A DNA stretch of 49,102 bases, taken from Oscillatoria sp. Its GTDB lineage: Bacteria; Cyanobacteriota; Cyanobacteriia; Cyanobacteriales; Laspinemataceae. How positions within the stretch are numbered: the first letter of the stretch is position 1; each line of letters starts with the position of its first letter. The stretch is from the NCBI GenBank assembly GCA_011390515.1, contig JAABSJ010000017.1, positions 1 through 49,102 on the forward strand, written 5' to 3'. A model generated the notes under the pieces. It saw nothing but the letters and a program-made list of their open reading frames with translations, was not told where the DNA came from and searched no databases. Made by a program: the position numbers and the translations under genes. Below, one piece after another: positions 17,295 to 25,400 of this stretch.

Positions 17295-17386
17295 TTATCT
17301 TAACATTTCCACCAACTCAAACAGCCCATTAATATAACCTAAAATTAATCCATCAATCCCACTAACTGGCAATATCGGCGTTTTTA
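17295..17386 (-). pseudogene. 3' fragment of a DUF512 gene
   Basis: In minus-strand frame this reads KTPILPVSGIDGLILG, then YINGLFELVEMLR and a stop, closely matching the C terminus of the intact DUF512 protein (KTSILPVSGIDGLILG, CIKGMSELVEMSK). Nothing upstream continues the match past about 17386, so it is a truncated remnant left by the duplication. Confidence 0.85.
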
Positions 17387-17536
17387 GACGTTAAACAAAA
17401 GAAAGCCAAAGTTCCCTCGACTACCGACTGTCGAGATGATACTTCAACATTTTTAAACATCTGCCATTAGCTAGAGATAAAAACCCCCTATTGATAGAGG
17501 TGCTTCCTTTTATATCCAAGTAGGTTTAAAAGGAGG

Positions 17537-17731
17537 TTGACCGTAGCCTCTGCCGAAGATGTTGCAGAAGTTTCACCCAATTCGACCCTCGAAAAAGAGG
17601 TAACGATCAGAAGCCAACCGGCACAAGCAGTTGGAAAGAGTGGCTTTGTCATGACGCCGAAGGAGGGCCAACCCATTTTAGTGATTAATGCCACGGACTC
17701 CAGTTGCTTAAAATTTTCTATAAAAATATGA
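17537..17731 (+). pseudogene. Remnant of a hypothetical protein
   Basis: The plus frame reads TVASAEDVAEVSPNSTLEKE and continues VTIRSQPAQAVGKSGFVM, then EGQPILVINAT before the frame loses coherence. The central part resembles a beta-rich segment of cyanobacterial exported proteins, from memory and without a firm family name. There is no ATG; the only start is TTG directly on an AGGAGG. It is probably a gene fragment, 15 bases upstream of the phosphoesterase. A longer minus-strand frame over the same region (17488-18000) looks like a shadow. Confidence 0.4.
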
Positions 17732-17746
17732 GACAGCTTATCAAAA

Positions 17747-18691
17747 ATGAAGACAATTAAATACACATTGTTGGGTTTGTTAGGAATTTTTGGATTAATT
17801 CTCTTTTGGGGTTTGCTCGAACCGTACCTAATCGACACAAAAGAGGAAGTTGCAGAAATCCCTAATCTTCCCGCTGCTTGGGAAGGGGAGCGAGTTGCAC
17901 TGATTGCTGACTGGCAAATAGGAATGTGGATGGACAACACCAATACTATTGACCGCGTTGTGGAACAATTAATTGAGGAGCGTCCAGCAGTGGTGCTCAT
18001 TGCGGGTGACTTTATCTACCATCCAGGTGAAGACCCCAGCGAAGTGATTAACCAGGCTGTTGAACTTGTGCGATCGCTTCCAGAAGCAGGCATCCCCACC
18101 TATGCGGTCTTGGGCAATCATGACTATGCAATGAAAAGCAAGCAAACCACGCCAAACAGAGAGATAGCGCGTCAATTGCATGAAGCGCTTGAAGCAGTGG
18201 GTGTGGAAGTCCTCCAGAACGAGGCGGTGGCGATCGGCAACCCAGCGCTAAGAGCAATTGCACCGTCCGAGAATCGCAACCAAACCGCAGCAAACACGGC
18301 GGACAACACCCCCCTATACTTAGTAGGTATCGGCGCACACTGGCCAAATAACGATAAACCAAAAGTCGCGCTGAGTTCGGTGCCAGAAGGAACACCAAGG
18401 TTGGTGATGATGCACAACGCCGATTCCTTTGCAGCGTTACCTCCTAACACCGCACCTTTGGCTGTGGCAGGACACACCCACGGTGGGCAAGTTCGTCTAC
18501 CCTTCACCCCAGAATGGGCTTGGTTGACTTTTAGTAAAGAAAATGAGGTACACGCTGACGGCTGGATTAAAGAATATGGGCAGCCAGGAAATCGTCTTTA
18601 TGTAAACCGAGGAATTGGTTTTAGCATCGTACCGATGCGGATCAATTGCCCACCAGAGGTCACTGTATTCACACTTCGCTCCTCTGTCTAA
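17747..18691 (+). CDS. Membrane-anchored metallophosphoesterase, YaeI-like
   Basis: Calcineurin-like phosphoesterase of 314 residues. An N-terminal membrane anchor (about residues 7-26) precedes the metal-binding motifs: IADWQIG (the usual D-x-H has Trp-Gln here), AGDFIYH, GNHDYA, MMHNAD and GHTHGGQVR. The overall order fits the YaeI/YkuE class. The first motif lacks the usual His, which may alter the metal site. It reads opposite to its neighbours and lies in the island between the two PadR/DUF512 repeat copies. The substrate is unknown; YaeI-type enzymes act on lipid phosphates or cell-wall-related phosphodiesters. Confidence 0.88.
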   Translation: MKTIKYTLLGLLGIFGLILFWGLLEPYLIDTKEEVAEIPNLPAAWEGERVALIADWQIGMWMDNTNTIDRVVEQLIEERPAVVLIAGDFIYHPGEDPSEVINQAVELVRSLPEAGIPTYAVLGNHDYAMKSKQTTPNREIARQLHEALEAVGVEVLQNEAVAIGNPALRAIAPSENRNQTAANTADNTPLYLVGIGAHWPNNDKPKVALSSVPEGTPRLVMMHNADSFAALPPNTAPLAVAGHTHGGQVRLPFTPEWAWLTFSKENEVHADGWIKEYGQPGNRLYVNRGIGFSIVPMRINCPPEVTVFTLRSSV

Positions 18692-18900
18692 CTAATTGGA
18701 AAAGACTTAGGGCATTGGTTTAGAGTTGAACTTAGCCAGATTTTCTCAGTTGACTGATTCAACTTGACTGATTTCAAGAATTAAACGGAACTTACCCCGT
18801 ACACGGGGATAAGTTCCGTCTGAAACCATTACAGGGATTGGGCTTGCACTAAATTGTTGGAAAATTCCAAACTGCACTGTGGACAGGGGACGGAGATTTC

Positions 18901-19056
18901 TCAGTCCCAGTTATCCCATCAGAGGCTAAAGAATTACCGGAAAATCCGCTCACGAGGCGCGAACAGGAAATCTTGGCAATGATTGTAGCCGGACAGAGCC
19001 ATCAGGAAATTACAAACCTTCTCTACATTGCTCCTGGTACTGTCAGAGTCCATTAC
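18901..19056 (+). pseudogene. Remnant of a LuxR/NarL-type HTH domain
   Basis: An open stretch reads NPLTRREQEILAMIVAGQSH, then QEITNLLYIAPGTVRVHYTE. This is most of a LuxR-type HTH (LTxREqEIL, A-x-G-x-s, EI, L-x-I-x-x-GTV-x-x-H). It has no start codon or receiver domain upstream (an in-frame stop at 18850) and ends before the usual I-x-x-KL helix. It is a fragment of a response regulator. Confidence 0.7.
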
Positions 19057-19062
19057 ACAGAA

Positions 19063-19137
19063 AAGAGTGGACCCTTTTCTAAGATCCACTCTCTGTTAAA
19101 CTCTCTTAACCCTAGCTTTAACAAGCTGGAGTTAAGT
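19063..19137 (-). terminator. Double hairpin downstream of the LEA-like gene
   Basis: Two stems follow the gene that ends at 19149. The first is CTTAAC...AGCTT/AAGCT...GTTAAG at 19106-19137. The second is AGAGTGGA/TCCACTCT at 19063-19091, followed on the minus strand by TTTTCTG. The second is a plausible Rho-independent terminator for the leftward transcript. Confidence 0.6.
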
Positions 19138-19148
19138 CCTTCCTTTAC

Positions 19149-20264
19149 CTAGTTCTTAGTGATTCTCTTGTCATGAATGACCACTTTGTCCTTGACTTCA
19201 GGACTGCCGGAGATGTGAATATCGCTCTCATTACTTTTCTCTGCGGCGGATTCTTCGGCTAGATATTGGGCAGATGACTTAACATCCTGCCTTGTACCTT
19301 TAGCAGATGAGGTTGCATTTTGGGTCGATGACTTAACATCCTGCTTAACATCCTGCGCTGCACCTTTAGCAGATTCGGCTGCGCTTTGAGCAGATGACTT
19401 AACATCCTGCTTAACATCCTGCGCTGCACCTTTAGCAGATTCGGCTGCGCTTTGAGCAGATGACTTCATTGATTCAGCTGCACTCTTGCCAGATGACTTA
19501 AGCGATTGGGCTGCGCTTTTTACAGATGGCTCAACTGCTTTCGCTGTATCTTTTACAGTCGATCTCAGATCCTTTGTTGCACCCTCAATTTCGTGAGCTA
19601 CAGCTTTGGCAGAAGGTTTAACTTCATCGGCAGTGCTCTTAATAGAGTCCGCTGCACTTTCTATAGAAGGCTGGACACCTTCGACTGTCTGCTTGACTGA
19701 ATCTTTTACTTCTCTAATCGTAGGTTGGACTTCCTCGGATGCGCTGTTGACTGCATCTACTACAGAAGGTTTGGTTTCCTTAACTGTCTCATTGACAGAT
19801 TCGGCTATACCTTTAATCGAAGGCTTGGTTTCCTCAACAGTCTCCTGGACTGCTTCTGCTGTAGCTTTGATAGAGGGTTTAACGTCCTCAGCAGTTTCCT
19901 TTGCTACTGTCCCTAGCTCTTCTACAGTGTGGGTAACACCGTCTGCGACACTGTGTGCTGCATCCCCTATATTATCTACAGTACGGTTAACCGTATCAGC
20001 AGTACCCTTACCAATCATAGCGCCAGCAACTGAGCCAGCTACAGCACCAACAATTCCTCCAGAGCGAGCACCGAGTAGACCCCCAACTGCTGCTCCTGCT
20101 ATCCTCGCACCCATGCCTGAACCTGATGATTCATCTTGCTTAGATTCTGCATTTTCGTTAGTTTGAGCCTGAATCTGCTGGTTCTCGCTATTGTCAACAT
20201 TCTTTTCCTGGGAGTCAGGATTATATGCATAAGGCTTGTTAAAATTCGGCTTATTATCCGTCAT
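19149..20264 (-). CDS. LEA-like protein with glycine zipper and repeated Lys/Ala/Ser helices
   Basis: Low-complexity protein of 371 residues. The first 45 residues are Asn/Gln rich and polar. A glycine-zipper segment follows (GGLLGARSGGIVGAVAG, about residues 58-86), probably membrane-associating. The rest is amphipathic repeat sequence like group-3 LEA proteins: about six 18-residue units built on (K/Q/E)PS(I/V)K...ETV, then an Ala/Ser/Lys region with two identical 22-residue units (SAQSAAESAKGAAQDVKQDV...). No enzyme motif is present. A role in desiccation or membrane protection is inferred from composition. ATG 20264 has AAGGA five bases upstream. The promoter and first codons are tandemly duplicated upstream. 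Confidence 0.8.
   Translation of the reverse strand: MTDNKPNFNKPYAYNPDSQEKNVDNSENQQIQAQTNENAESKQDESSGSGMGARIAGAAVGGLLGARSGGIVGAVAGSVAGAMIGKGTADTVNRTVDNIGDAAHSVADGVTHTVEELGTVAKETAEDVKPSIKATAEAVQETVEETKPSIKGIAESVNETVKETKPSVVDAVNSASEEVQPTIREVKDSVKQTVEGVQPSIESAADSIKSTADEVKPSAKAVAHEIEGATKDLRSTVKDTAKAVEPSVKSAAQSLKSSGKSAAESMKSSAQSAAESAKGAAQDVKQDVKSSAQSAAESAKGAAQDVKQDVKSSTQNATSSAKGTRQDVKSSAQYLAEESAAEKSNESDIHISGSPEVKDKVVIHDKRITKN
19327..19458. repeat. Exact 66-base tandem duplication inside the LEA-like gene
   Basis: Two identical 66-base units, each starting GATGACTTAACATCCTGCTT, encode the two 22-residue repeats. Each unit itself contains a doubled TTAACATCCTGC. Identity at DNA level indicates a recent expansion. 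Confidence 0.9.
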
Positions 20265-20504
20265 AATGTCCTTGGGTATTACTACACTTACTAGACTAAC
20301 TCTTAATTTCTAAGAAAATCTACTGCTGAAGAACTAGATTTTGCTGCTACTTAAGAAATAGATTCTCAAATGCGGGTTATTATCCGTAATAATATCCTTG
20401 GGTATTACTACATTCACTAGGTTAACTATTTATTCCTAAGAAAACCTACTGCTGAAGAACTATATTTTACTACTCCTTAAGAAGTAGATTCTCAATTCTC
20501 AAAT
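20251..20504. repeat. 126-base tandem duplication of the LEA-like gene's start and promoter
   Basis: The unit TTATTATCCGTCATAATGTC... (20251-20376) recurs from 20377 with about 85-90% identity. The first unit carries the real start codon and first codons (MTDNK). In the second the start codon is changed (CAT to AAT). Both retain CCTTGGGTATTACTACA and CTACTGCTGAAGAACTA. Confidence 0.9.
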
Positions 20505-20757
20505 GTATTTACCGCTACCGCGCTAGGGGATCGCTGTTCATTCGACCTTGAAGAAGCTGGAGGCACGCGATCGCATATGTGGCACAGTCTTAGCTTAGTA
20601 ATTCCAAAATAACTCATTGATCCAGACTTGTTAGGAACCTCTATAACATAAAATATCGAAAAAACCCGCACTCTGTTCTATGAGCGTTCCGCCAGATTTC
20701 GATGATTTATTAATTGGAATCCCCTTAACCGATTAACTGTTGATATCTAAGACTAAG

Positions 20758-21096
20758 CAGCGTTTTAGCAAGGGGTAGATGGCTTTCTAGTTGACGCTCA
20801 TTCCGCTACTCATAAATATCTCCAATTCTTGCTTCAACCTGTAGCCATTTAGGAGATGGCGTTGCAGGAGTCCTAAAAGCAGAGAGTTCAAGCATTTATA
20901 TCATTTTTATATATGTAATCGATTGAAATCTTTTGGGATTGCCCATGTAGTTAGCCCGCGCAGGCGGGCTTGGTTTGTGTAGCCCCACCCTTGAGGGTGC
21001 GGGCTTATTTTGACATTTCCACCAATTCGGACATCCCCTTAATACAGCCCAAAATCAATCCATCAATCCCACTGACTGGCAATATCGATGTTTTTA
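20758..21096. repeat. Direct repeat copy B: truncated PadR to intact DUF512 3' end
   Basis: Second copy of the PadR/DUF512 junction (see 16890-17386). Its right half is the 3' end of the intact DUF512 gene. Its left half holds a degenerate PadR 5' end and the same GTAGTTAGCCCGCGCAGGCG hairpin. Confidence 0.9.
20760..20895 (-). pseudogene. Truncated copy of the PadR gene 5' end
   Basis: Matches the first 45 codons of the intact PadR gene, with start codon at 20895. One extra A near codon 7 (CCTAAAAGCAG versus CCTAAAGCAG) shifts the frame, and several substitutions follow. The match stops abruptly at about 20758, so it cannot be functional. Confidence 0.88.
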
Positions 21097-22366
21097 ATTG
21101 AGCTGCCAACTCCTCCACGGTCATATTATCTAAAAACCTTGTTTCTCCATGTTTTAACATCACATCCGGCAACAAAATGGCATCGCCTAACTTTCGATTT
21201 TGCAACCCGTTCAGCAAATCTTGACCTGTTAACACACCAGTCACGCTCATGGTTTGTCCCCAGAAATCGCTACAGAGGGCTACCATTTCTATCTGTAATC
21301 CTTCTACGGAGTTGAGGCGGTCTACAATGGGTTGAAAGGCTTTTTCTACGGCATTTCCGACTACCCAGGTGAATTGTCGCGGGGGAGATACTTTTGGCGG
21401 CAGTAATTCCGTGGCGATCGCCTCAAATTCATCTAAGAATTGCCGGATGGAACCGACGCCATTGCCAATCTGGGGATAGTCTTCATAGTCAGATTCTAGG
21501 GGAACTTCTTCCCCGGCAATCAGAAACCATTCATCGGCTAACCAGGCAAAGGTTGAGCCTAATGTTTTGCGGAATTTCGGTTGTAGGGTTTGTACTTGTT
21601 GGATGACTTCTTGGGCTTTTTCTGCGGTGACGGGGATGAGTTCATCTTCCTCGGGACGAAAGCGGGTTAATCCGACGGGGACGACGGCGACGGATGCGAC
21701 GGCAGGAATGTCTCCACTGCCAAATTTGGCTAAGTCTAAGAGGGTGGTTTCGAGATGTTTTCCATCATTAATGCCGGGACAAACGACGACTTGAGCATGA
21801 ATTTGCAGGCGTTTTTGTTCAAACCACTTTAATTGGTCGAGAATCTGGCTGGCGCGCGGATTTTTTAACAGGCGAGTGCGAATTTCTGGTTCGGTGGCAT
21901 GGACGGAAACGTAGAGGGGAGAGAGGCGCATTTGTTCGATGCGATTCCACTCTTTTTGACTGAGGTTGGTGAGGGTGAGGTAGGAGCCATAGAGAAAGCT
22001 GAGGCGATAGTCATCGTCTTTGAGATAAAGGGTATCTCGCATTCCTGGGGGTTTTTGGTCGATGAAGCAGAAGGGACAGCGATTGTTACATTGAATCAGT
22101 CCATCAAATAAGGCGGATTCAAATTCGAGTCCGAGGTCTTCATCATAGTCTTTTTCTATTTCTATTTGATGAGTTTTGCCTCGGGTGTCGATGACTTCGA
22201 GTTCGAGGAGTTCATCGGCACAGAGGAATTGATAATCAATTAAGTCTCGGGGTTTTTGTTGGTTGATGGAAACGATCGCATCGCCGGGTTCAAATCCAAT
22301 TTCGGCGGCGATGGAGTCGGGAAGAACTTTGGTAATCACGGCGGGACGGATGGAGGATTCACTCAT
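21005..22366 (-). CDS. DUF512 / TIGR03279 cyanobacterial Fe-S protein (PDZ + radical-SAM-like)
   Basis: Conserved cyanobacterial protein of 453 residues. A PDZ-like N terminus (ITKVLPDSIAAEIGFEPGD, about residues 10-80) is followed by a radical-SAM-like core with three cysteines in CNNRCPFCF (CX3CX2C, about residue 92) and then the DUF512 C-terminal domain. This is the arrangement of TIGR03279 proteins, annotated as putative Fe-S oxidoreductases; the reaction is unknown. ATG 22366 lacks a strong ribosome binding site. The gene's 3' end is duplicated at 17295-17386, which implies it once stood next to the PadR gene. Confidence 0.92.
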   Translation of the reverse strand: MSESSIRPAVITKVLPDSIAAEIGFEPGDAIVSINQQKPRDLIDYQFLCADELLELEVIDTRGKTHQIEIEKDYDEDLGLEFESALFDGLIQCNNRCPFCFIDQKPPGMRDTLYLKDDDYRLSFLYGSYLTLTNLSQKEWNRIEQMRLSPLYVSVHATEPEIRTRLLKNPRASQILDQLKWFEQKRLQIHAQVVVCPGINDGKHLETTLLDLAKFGSGDIPAVASVAVVPVGLTRFRPEEDELIPVTAEKAQEVIQQVQTLQPKFRKTLGSTFAWLADEWFLIAGEEVPLESDYEDYPQIGNGVGSIRQFLDEFEAIATELLPPKVSPPRQFTWVVGNAVEKAFQPIVDRLNSVEGLQIEMVALCSDFWGQTMSVTGVLTGQDLLNGLQNRKLGDAILLPDVMLKHGETRFLDNMTVEELAAQLKTSILPVSGIDGLILGCIKGMSELVEMSK

Positions 22367-22447
22367 GAAATTTTAGCGGGTAAGGTAGATGTTGATTGGA
22401 TTTAGAAACCCGGTTTCTAGAAGCAACCGGGTTTCGGAGAGGGTGGG

Positions 22448-25400
22448 TTAGCTAAACCTTGTGCGCGGTTGCAGGGGAATCTCAATCACAAATTCGGTTC
22501 CGCTTTCCGGTGCACTGGTACAGGTGAGTTCGCCGCCATGAGCTTCCACCACAATTTGATAGCTGATGGATAACCCTAATCCTGTCCCAGAACCCACGGG
22601 TTTGGTGGTGAAAAAGGGGTCAAAAATCCGCATTAATACTTCATCGCTCATTCCCGGACCATTATCAGAAATGCTGACGATCGCCGAGTTGCGACTACTG
22701 AGTTCGGTGCGAATCTGAATCGTCGGTGTAGCCGTGTTTTCGGCTTTTTCTAAGGCATAAATCGCATTACTCAAAATATTCATGAACACCTGATTCAGTT
22801 CCGAGGCGTAACAGGTGACTCGGGGTAAGGTGGCATAATCTTCTATCACCTCAATTCCTCGTTGTTCTCCTTCGCATCGCAGTCGCGGTTGCAAAATCAT
22901 CAAGGTACTCTGGATGCCTTCATGAATATCCACGGGTTTCATATCCGCTTCATCATGCCGCGCAAAGTTTCGCAGGGAGAGGACAATATTGCGAATTCGT
23001 TCTGCACCTCCTTTCATGGAATCGAGCAGTTTCTGCAAGTCTTCCACGAGAAACTCTAGGTCGAGCTCTTCCAGGGTTTCAGTAATAATTGGTGTGGGAT
23101 TGGGATATTCCTGCTGATAGGTTTGAATTAAATTGAGCAGTTCTTGGACATATTGGGAGGCGGGGGTGAGGTTGCCATAAATGAATCCTACAGGATTGTT
23201 AATTTCATGAGCAACCCCGGCTACCATTTGTCCGAGTCCGGACATTTTTTCACTTTGAATCAGTTGTGCTTGGGTGCGTTGGAGTTCGTGTAAGGTTTGT
23301 TCTAAGCGGGTATTTTTTTCGTTTAACTCCTGGGTGCGTTGTTGGACTTTCTGCTCGACGGAGGCATATAAGAGGGCATTTTCTAAGGAAATTGCTGCTT
23401 GTGCGGAGAGGAGTCTTAAGACTTCTAAGCGGTTACTGGTAAAAGCTCCCGTGGTGAGGTTATTTTCTAAGTAGAGGATGCCGATTAATTGACCGCGATC
23501 GAGGATGGGAAGGCACAGAACCGATTTTAAGTTATGGGAAATAATATAAGGGTCGGCGGTAAATTTGCCTTCGCTGGCGGCATCGGTGAGGACGACATCG
23601 GATTTGGTGCGTTCGACATAGTTGATGATGGTGACGGGGACTTGATCCGGTTGGAGCGATCGCCCTCCTAGAGTTCCTCGTGCAGATTGAGCGATGGTCA
23701 CTTCTTCGCGATCGACAGATGCTTCAGCAGCAATGGTGAGTTTACCCTCTGCGGGTAAGATTAAACAGCCTTTTTGGGCACCGGCATTTTCGATGGAGAT
23801 TTTCATCAGTTTTGCCAGCAATTTATCCAGGACAATTTCTCCGGAAATTGCTTGGGATGCTTTCATCACTGAGGCTAAATCGAGGATACCGGCATGATTG
23901 TCGGTGGTGGTATGAATCGCCGTAGTGCGAGTGTCGATCGCCCCGTAATTCCCCGGCGATTTGGTCAGTAATTGTGGATAAATCGCCTCTAGTTCGGTGA
24001 CTTTTCTCACGGCACCCCAGCGTTGATATCCATAGTAGGCTTCTCGCAGGTGAACGCGGCCATATTTTTGTTTATCCCGTTGGAACCAATATTGTGCCGC
24101 CAGTTCGTTGGCTAAGGCTTCGTTTTGGATAAACTCATATTTGCGGGCGGATTCTATGGCGCGATCGTACAAGTCGAGGGCTTCCTCGTCCTCTCCTGCA
24201 ATCCGCGCTAGTTCTGCTGCTACTAACAGATATTTATGTTCAAAGTTATCGGGACAATTATCCGCCCAAACTTTCATCTGTTCTTGATTAGCCGTGATTT
24301 TTTGCAAATACTCCGTTTGTTCTTCCGGTGATGCCTGAGCATACAGTGCACATAACAGCAGGGAGTGATAAAAATTATAATCCGTTGTGGGCAGAGTGCC
24401 GGTAATATACAGCAGATATTTTTCTGCTTCTAGGGCACAAGTTTTCGCCTCGTCTAGGCGATTATAGAGATAGAGAACCTGTAATTTTCGGATTAAATAA
24501 TTACAGAGGGCATAATATTTGTTCTCCTGATAACAACTGGCCAAATACTCGGCTTCGCTGGTTTCTTCACATAAAAAATCTAGGGGGTCGGGTGTTATTT
24601 TCATTAAATTACAGAGGATCAGTTGCAACCCCAGGGCGAGGTCACTTGAGATTTGATTTTTAGTTTTTTGGGCAAAATGAAAGCAGGGAATAGTTTCTTT
24701 CCTGATTTCGGCCAGATTTTGACCTTCAAAAAAAGCATTGAGAATTGTATTATGCAGAAGATATCCGGCATATTCTAAATCTCCGGATTCCAAAGCAGCT
24801 TGATACCCTTCTTTGTTGAGCAGATTAGATGCTTTGATATGTTTAAACCAGAAGCTCAGACAATTAGCAAATCCGGCGCAAGCCTTACCTTTCAGTTCCA
24901 AACTTCCCCATTTGTCAATCAAATTCAGGGCTAATAATCCAAATTCATAGCCGGATTTATAGTCTCCGAAGACTGAATTTAGCAGGAGTCCGTAGTTAGT
25001 ATAGGAAATACAGGACTCGGGGATACTGCCATATTCCAGGGAAAGATTCACCCCTTTGAGAACAATCGCAGTCCAGAGTTGCGGGTCAATCAAGTAGGCC
25101 GGAGGTGCAACGGTGGTGAGCAGTTTTAAGGCCACTTTGGTTTCGGGTCGAGTGGTCTGAGGTTCATCGATTAACCGGGCAATTTCTTTCCCTTCCCATT
25201 TGGCTTTGGCGGCAGTAAATTCGGCCCCGATCGCCCCTTGTAAATCGGTTTCAGGTAATTCAATTCCCAGCAGTGAGAGGGCTTGGCGTCCGGTTTTTAT
25301 CCCTTTGCTATATTCACCCCGCAAGACATATTGAATTAACAGAAGATTATTGACTTCTGCTTTTTCTAATACCGAGTGAGTCCGGTTGAGGGTTTCCTTG

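Larger units (their letters stand above)
16890..17386. repeat. Direct repeat copy A: PadR 5' end to DUF512 3' end
   Basis: This segment contains the start of the intact PadR gene, a spacer with a REP-like hairpin (AGCCCGCGCAGGCGGGCT), and the last 30 codons of a DUF512 gene. The same blocks, in the same order and orientation, recur at 20758-21096, where DUF512 is intact and PadR is truncated. Copy A has about 160 more bases in the spacer. The identity is high, e.g. TAGCCATGTAGGGGATGGCG versus TAGCCATTTAGGAGATGGCG. Confidence 0.9.

Noticed and set aside
17488..18000. 170-codon minus-strand frame
   Set aside because: It overlaps the start of the intact phosphoesterase and a plus-strand remnant. 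It has a Ser/Thr-rich start with no family signal, so it is treated as a shadow.
19606..20166. 186-codon plus-strand frame opposite the LEA-like gene
   Set aside because: Its repeat pattern mirrors the LEA-like repeats in antisense, and it has no independent start signal.
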